Assembly: GCA_023238725.1 (NCBI GenBank)
Contig: CM041550.1
Coordinates: forward strand, 9,998,440-10,062,439
From: Scortum barcoo
Taxonomy: Eukaryota; Chordata; Actinopteri; Centrarchiformes; Terapontidae
DNA length: 64,000 bases
Direction of reading: 5' to 3'
Below are positions 58,760 through 64,000 of this stretch, one piece after another (the first letter of the stretch is position 1; each line of letters opens with the position of its first letter). Below the pieces are notes generated by a model. That model made no database searches. It had not been told where the DNA came from and was given only the letters and a program-made list of their open reading frames with translations. The translations under genes and the position numbers were made by a program.

Positions 58760-59960
58760 TACCTTAATTTCTTTTTGTCATTTTTGTGCCTAAATGTCCC
58801 CAAACAACAACCAAATTGTTGCAACACATTGTGTTTTCCAAGGAGTGTTGCTTTAACTGGTTTCTTGTCAAAATGTTTTTGTTTTTTTGGTCGCGCCCAT
58901 GGCCATAATAATAATAAAAGGGTTGAAACCCCACCAAAAAATAATTTTAACAAAATGTAAAACTTTCACAAACAATTGAAGGACTGGCTGAATTGGGTAT
59001 ATTTTAGTTTGCGCTGGCCTTGATAGACATCCACAGCTGTGCAGAGTGACTGACTTTCTTTCACTGGATATACTGTGTTTGTGCTTAAAACTGCAGTCTA
59101 TAGCATTTTCGCTCTTCGACAGCAACGGTTTAACCACAACGGCGGCAGAGCACCCAAGGTTGCATTGATGTTATCTGATGAGCTTATAATGCCAGCGCTA
59201 TTTGTTTTACTCATCCATGTAATGCACAAAACACGGTGCATCTGCTGTTATTTGTTGCCAAATAAAACTGATGCATGATCTGCAAACACGAACACAAAAT
59301 ATTAGTCGGTACATTATTTGTTCAAAAGAGCATCCCAACCTCTGTAAAGGCTTCTGAAGCTGTTTTTACCCTGCTGTCTGAGTGATTTTTTTTTTAATCT
59401 CTCTTACTTTCGCTTCCTTTGCTCGCCTCAGATGCCTCCTCTTTTTTTATGTCTAGTGCAGACGACTGTGTCGAAGCCGGGGGGTTTAACTGGGATTTGT
59501 AATGAAGGAGAGCCTTGGGGCTTGGAGGTTTAGAGCCAGGGGGTGGGGTTAGAGTTACCCTTTGATTATATTAATTTTATTGATGTTATTATGAACAACC
59601 AAAGTAAATATGAAACGGGAGAAATAAACCGTGACAGCCGCACGTGAATGTTACTCTGAGATACACTGTTTGCTGCGTGTGCTGTATAATGTTCCTGTAT
59701 GCGACGCATGAGGAGACATTATCAGACATGTCGCTCAGGAACACTTTATTATTTAGCACTCCTAAACTGTGAGCCAGAGGAGTCCAGATTATTTTTTTTT
59801 TTTGCGTTTGCTTAAATTACCCTGCAGGTATAGTCTAAATTAAGACGACATGGACACGCATTAATCTAAGGGATCCAGCAAAACCTAATTCTTTAAGTTA
59901 CACATTTCCTGTACGCTGTCTGAAGGAGATCTGGTTACATAAGGACATTACTGTGAAATG
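58760..59960. other. Unique non-coding DNA
   Basis: No gene or repeat recognised. Short frames at 58759-59278 on both strands overlap each other and have no domains. Confidence 0.5.
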
Positions 59961-59969
59961 TCTGAACTT

Positions 59970-60260
59970 TTAGCAGCTGGGGCGGCTGTAAGGCTTGATA
60001 ACCAAGAGGTACAGCTTATGCACTGTGGGGTCCCAGATTCTAAGGGGTCCCAAAGGCCCCAGGCTATCTGTGTGGCAAATATTTGGTAGTCATTTGATTA
60101 ATTTCAAATCTGCTCTGTGATATGCACCATGAAAGCACAATAACATAAAGCGAAAGGGCCTCAAGGGCACTCTTGAATTTTTTAGTAACTCTGAGACCCT
60201 GTCTTGTTGAGGGACCCTGTGTTAAAATCTTTCTCTTTTAATCGACTTAATATTTTATTA
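59970..60260 (+). repeat. Possible fish interspersed repeat
   Basis: Words such as GGGGTCCCAGATTCTAAGGG, CCCCAGGCTATCTGTG, GCACCATGAAAGCACAATAA and GAGGGACCCTGTG recall a fish repeat family with the same word order. This is from memory only; a repeat-library search is needed. Confidence 0.35.
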
Positions 60261-60271
60261 TGTTTACATGA

Positions 60272-60302
60272 TCCATCCACCCCGTCTCACAGGGTCGCGG
60301 GG
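60272..60302 (-). repeat. Relic of a fish CATCCA...GGGTCGCGGGG repeat end
   Basis: CATCCACCCCGTCTCACAGG followed by GTCGCGGGG matches the same class of repeat termini as 13788-13819 and 15626-15688. Confidence 0.5.
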
Positions 60303-60486
60303 TGTTGACATGATCCATATTTTTTATGTTAACAAATACATGCTTTATCAAATTATCACACCCTAACTGACATAAAGAAAACCAGGGGCACGAGGGCGTT
60401 CCAGGTCAGGTTTGCTGGTTGATTTTTGGAGCTCTGGGCAAAATTTGTCAGGAGGGATGAGCTCTGGTGGGTTAATTAAGCCCCTA

Positions 60487-60600
60487 GAGGCTGTACTTCA
60501 GTTGATAGAGCAGGTTAGCCATTAAATGTACTGTGGTTTTATTCTTCGCTCCTTGAGAAACCTTAGGCAAAGACATAGAGCCCCACATTGTGTGTGCTCA
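60487..60600 (+). repeat. tRNA-derived SINE relic
   Basis: GAGGCTGTACTTCAGTTGAT followed by AGAGCAGGTTAGCCATTAA resembles the A-box half of a fish tRNA-derived SINE. Then comes a degraded B box (ATTCTTCGCTCC) and AGGCAAAGACATAGAGCCCC, matching the usual AGCAAGACACTGAACCCC-type word. It is highly diverged and certainly not a working tRNA gene. Confidence 0.55.
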
Positions 60601-60609
60601 TGAGTAAAA

Positions 60610-61290
60610 TTGAACGTTATGTTGTATTAGCGTACCCCATGTGCAGGTTCAGGTTTCGCCTCAGAGGTGGTTGGCGCTTAATTGTCTTTACTGTAGTCAA
60701 GACATACCTGTGCTGTGGCCTCCACTTTTAATATTCTCTTAATATTCTTTTAATATTCTCAACCAGCTCAAATTGAACCTGAACCACAACAGACGCTATG
60801 CTCCTCATGATATACCTAACATTATGCTAAACAAAACTAATAGACATTAATGAAATGTGATTTACGCCCAACAGCCCCGCTCACACATTTATAATCATTA
60901 AGACTACGGCATAATGACAGTGGATTTGTTCTATTCGATGTGTGAATCAGGAGGAGACTAGACATTTAACCCGAAGTTCAAACTGTCATTTCTGTCTCTC
61001 GAAGTCTTTATTGTGCCTCTCATACTGTAGCTTCTATCCGTGGTTGTTTGATGAATGGCTTTCCAAAGTCGCTCAAAACAGCCAAGAGCAACATCTACTT
61101 CCTCTCTCTCTCTGCCTTTCTGTTGCAGGCCATGACTCTAACTTTTCACATTTCAGCATGGTGAATTATTGATATTTCCTTTCTAGCCATTCCATCACTT
61201 TCCTTTCCGGCTGCAACAGATTAAATCTACCTTTCACCAACTAAAAAAAAAAAAAAAAGTCTGACTGGCCTTTATAACTAAGTTAAGAAA
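60610..61290. other. Unique non-coding DNA with an A16 run
   Basis: No gene recognised. A16 at 61243-61258. The 76-codon frame at 60942-61172 has no domain. Confidence 0.5.
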
Positions 61291-61299
61291 TATCTTTAT

Positions 61300-61800
61300 T
61301 AATACTTCCGTAATCATGATGACTTAAGGTGGCCTTATATTAACTTCTAATTAGCATGAGCCCAACAGAGGAATTACATTAAAGTCATTAAATCTTGTTT
61401 TTGGGGCAAAGGTCTGTACGGGTAGGGTCACTATAAATGATCCAGGATTATATACCACAGTTTGGATGTTAATAATTCTTCATGTTAATTTACAATAAAT
61501 GCTGGAGTGCTTTATGAGACAGAGCGAGTTTGACCGAGGTCTGTCGCTGTCTTTCTGAATCCAAATGACAGACCAATCAATACCAAAATTGGAGTCAGGA
61601 AGCGATGGTGAGGCAACAGCAGGCTAAAGGCTCACATCACCCAGAGAGGGTTGCAAAATCCAATTACTTTGGTTAACAAGCTGACCTTCGCACATATAAT
61701 GCCACTGTGTCCCCTGGCTTATTTTCTTGGCAGAGCGTAAGCACTCCAGGGCCTCAGCAAAACTCTAAATATTGCAGTGATTGCACTCAAAAGTAATGTC
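61300..61800. promoter_or_regulatory. Candidate regulatory block
   Basis: Repeat-free, high-complexity sequence with CTTCTAATTAGCATGAGC, GTTAATAATTC, AAATGACAGACCAATCAATA (a TGACAG TALE-type word followed by CCAAT) and GCTGACCTTCG words. No coding frame longer than chance. The texture resembles conserved non-coding DNA; inference only. Confidence 0.28.
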
Positions 61801-62279
61801 CACTGAGTAGCTTTGAGCAAGCATAGAGGAACTGGCAGATAAAAAAGGCTAATGAACAACTAAGGAGGGTTTCTCACTCAAATTTAAACGCCAGAAAAAA
61901 CACTGAAATGTCTTTGTGGGCATTTTTTTTCCTGTGTAGTGTGTATTAGTTTTCCATCTAAAAGAGAGCTTTAATTGACTTGAATATTCATAAACGAATG
62001 TCATTTCTGGGCTACTTTTTTGTGCTGATTTACAAAATATTGTAGTCCATGTGTGTGGGAAAGCCTCCCAGACATATGGACATTAATCTAATTTTACGTG
62101 TGTTCCTGCCAGAGATACCACAATATTTAGTTTGCATTACCAAGTGATATCAAGTATAGAATCACCAATTTCAATACAGATAATATGATATAATAAAGAA
62201 GCATAAGAAAACTATTTGCCCACTCTTAGATCCTGCATTTATGGTGTTATTGTGTTCTATAGTGTTCTCCACACCTTGC

Positions 62280-63060
62280 CTGTTTGTGCCATTTAGCCTG
62301 CGAGTGATGCTGTGAATGTTATTAGAGCCAATCACGCAGCCACCGTACATTCAAAGACGGATTGTTGTTGAGCTGATTGTACACCTATCGCTGCCAATAG
62401 AGCCACTTTACAAGGTGAAATCATCCCCTCACCAAGCACTTGCAAATCCAAAGCAGCCATTATATTACTGACACTCGTCACACCGCAATCCTCACTAAAA
62501 ACAATTACATGCGCGGTGTGTTAATCTTTCGAAATTAAATCAATTGATACACATTGAAATTATGGTTCTTGTCTCTATTCAACCTGGGAAAGCTTTTAGA
62601 TTAATTGTTATGGATACGACGCCAACTTAATAGTTTGTCACGTGCAGCTACGGGGAGTGTGCATAAACAAAAGTGGGCTCTCACTTTTGAGGAATAATGT
62701 ATGTGGCAGCCTCAGAAACAGAGGCTCGCTCTCATGTTGAGCCAACGATGTATTCTTCCGAAAGGTACACCTATTTGCATAATTGGGTAATTTACACCAC
62801 TAGGGGAAAAAAAAAATAAAAGAGCAAAACATATGAGCCGGCAGAATAATGCTCCAGCTCTTGCATTAGCTTTGCAACCCTGTGGGAGGTTGTGCCAAAA
62901 GTACTCTTTGGATAAACAACATGGATTATTGGGCTTCTCTGGGTGATGAGTTGCTGAAAGACACACAAATCCAGCCCCCCCCCCCCCTTTAAAACACTGC
63001 CCGAGTACCACAGGCCCTAATAGAAATAAGACGTATATAAGCTGAGTCTGCCCAGAGCAA
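62280..63060. promoter_or_regulatory. Candidate regulatory block with homeodomain and SOX-type words
   Basis: Contains GAGCCAATCACGCAG (CCAAT), the perfect palindrome ATCAATTGAT at 62539-62548, TAGATTAATTGTTATGG near 62597-62613 (homeodomain next to a SOX ATTGTT word), and CTATTTGCATAATTGGG near 62771 (POU-type). Repeat-free except for an A10 run near 62807 and a C13 run. The 99-codon minus frame is chance, ending in the poly(C). Enhancer function is inferred. Confidence 0.3.
62975..62987. repeat. Poly(C) run, 13 bases
   Basis: C13 on the plus strand; length likely uncertain in assemblies. Confidence 0.9.
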
Positions 63061-63069
63061 GGTTAGCTC

Positions 63070-64000
63070 TCAGACAGGCCTTGTAGCGCTGACTGGCAAT
63101 TTGATGTATTTTATGTTAAGTAAAATGGAATGAAAACGTCTCTTACCTCCACAGTGAGCTAAAAATGGTTTACGATAATCTGTTCATAAAGTATTTAGTC
63201 TGCGTTCTCACACTGAGGGGCAGTTGTGGGCTGCAGTAACAGTAAGCAAACACTGATTTACATACATTTATGGGAGTTTAAAATTGATTGATTCACAATC
63301 GTTATATATAGTTTAAAAGTGCAATAAATACCAGTTAACTGTCTCTTTGCACAAATAACAGCAACAATTAGCTATCATTAGCTTTAACTACAAGCTTATA
63401 CATTGAGACACTATCTCACCCAAGAAAGTTGCACATAGTGGTAAATGGAGGACTTATGTCTGTTTAAATTTTTGAAATATTCAGTTGATACTTTACAAAA
63501 CATAGATAGGTCATTGGCCATTGCCTTTCACAGCTGTCCATAAGACCAGCATTTCCTCCACCACTTCCATATCCTATCCGTTCAGATCTTTTTTTTTATT
63601 CAATAGTCACATGTATGTTTAAGGAGTTATTGTTCACTTACTGGTTCCTTTTCTCTGTACTGACCATGAGAAGAAGTCCTCTTTCTGCATTACAGTGTCC
63701 AAAAACTGGGGATAAAATCCTTAGACCTGGCTGTACGCAAACATCTTTTCTTCAGCTGTGAGCAAAATCATGTGTCTGTTTATGTAGTGACTCATGTAGG
63801 CCTAAGTTTCATGTACAGGTAGAGTCACAAATGTGCACCTGGGTATGCCAATAATTACCCCAAAGAAAGAAAGTCCTTGAGGCATGTTGGCTCATTATAA
63901 GGGCGTCTAGTGCTCATGAAAGGATGAGTACCACTCTTTTACGGTTCAGACGACTGCTAGGCAAGGATTACCTCAGTGGTTTAGAGAAACTAACAGACCG
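63070..64000. other. Unique non-coding DNA to window end
   Basis: No gene, repeat or RNA recognised. No frame of note. Confidence 0.5.

Overview
The window looks like nuclear DNA of a ray-finned (teleost) fish, probably a percomorph. The evidence is its repeat content: a 5'-truncated L2/Maui-like LINE with the teleost-type 3' tail, a second LINE carrying an AP-endonuclease domain, a decayed Tc1/mariner transposase, a hAT-like MITE with an exact 8-bp target duplication, solo-LTR-like elements with 5-bp duplications, tRNA-SINE debris, and many CA/GA/TGAT microsatellites. I found no bacterial, phage or plasmid features and no CRISPR array. No tRNA or rRNA gene was recognised by eye. No intact protein-coding host gene or convincing spliced exon could be supported. 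Almost all open frames are short chance frames in AT-rich intergenic or intronic DNA.

Layout. 1-6.2 kb: AT-rich unique DNA, with a UTR-like stretch readable on the minus strand around 3.5-5.5 kb. 6.3-8.5 kb: a LINE 3' end, then a fish interspersed repeat split by a solo LTR. 9.9-18.7 kb: mostly unique DNA with several high-complexity blocks dense in homeodomain, POU and E-box-like words, including five TAATCY sites within 108 bp at 13.05-13.16 kb. Two (GA)n tracts and the Tc1 remnant lie between them. 18.7-39.7 kb: long unique stretches, copies of one fish repeat family, and a small promoter-like cluster near 29.1-29.2 kb. 39.7-47.1 kb: the densest accessory region, holding an LTR-like fragment, the hAT MITE, the LINE endonuclease fragment, and two diverged tandem copies of a broken coiled-coil coding sequence. 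47.1-61.3 kb: mostly unique, with a clean solo LTR at 51.9 kb and a minus-strand LTR-like fragment at 58.3 kb. 61.3-63.1 kb: further enhancer-like blocks.

The picture is a gene-poor or intronic interval that may carry regulatory elements, overlaid with transposon debris. The coiled-coil pseudogene pair is the only host-protein-like coding material and I could not assign it to a family. I see no evidence for a new multi-gene system. The regulatory calls are inferences from composition and motif density and need cross-species alignment.
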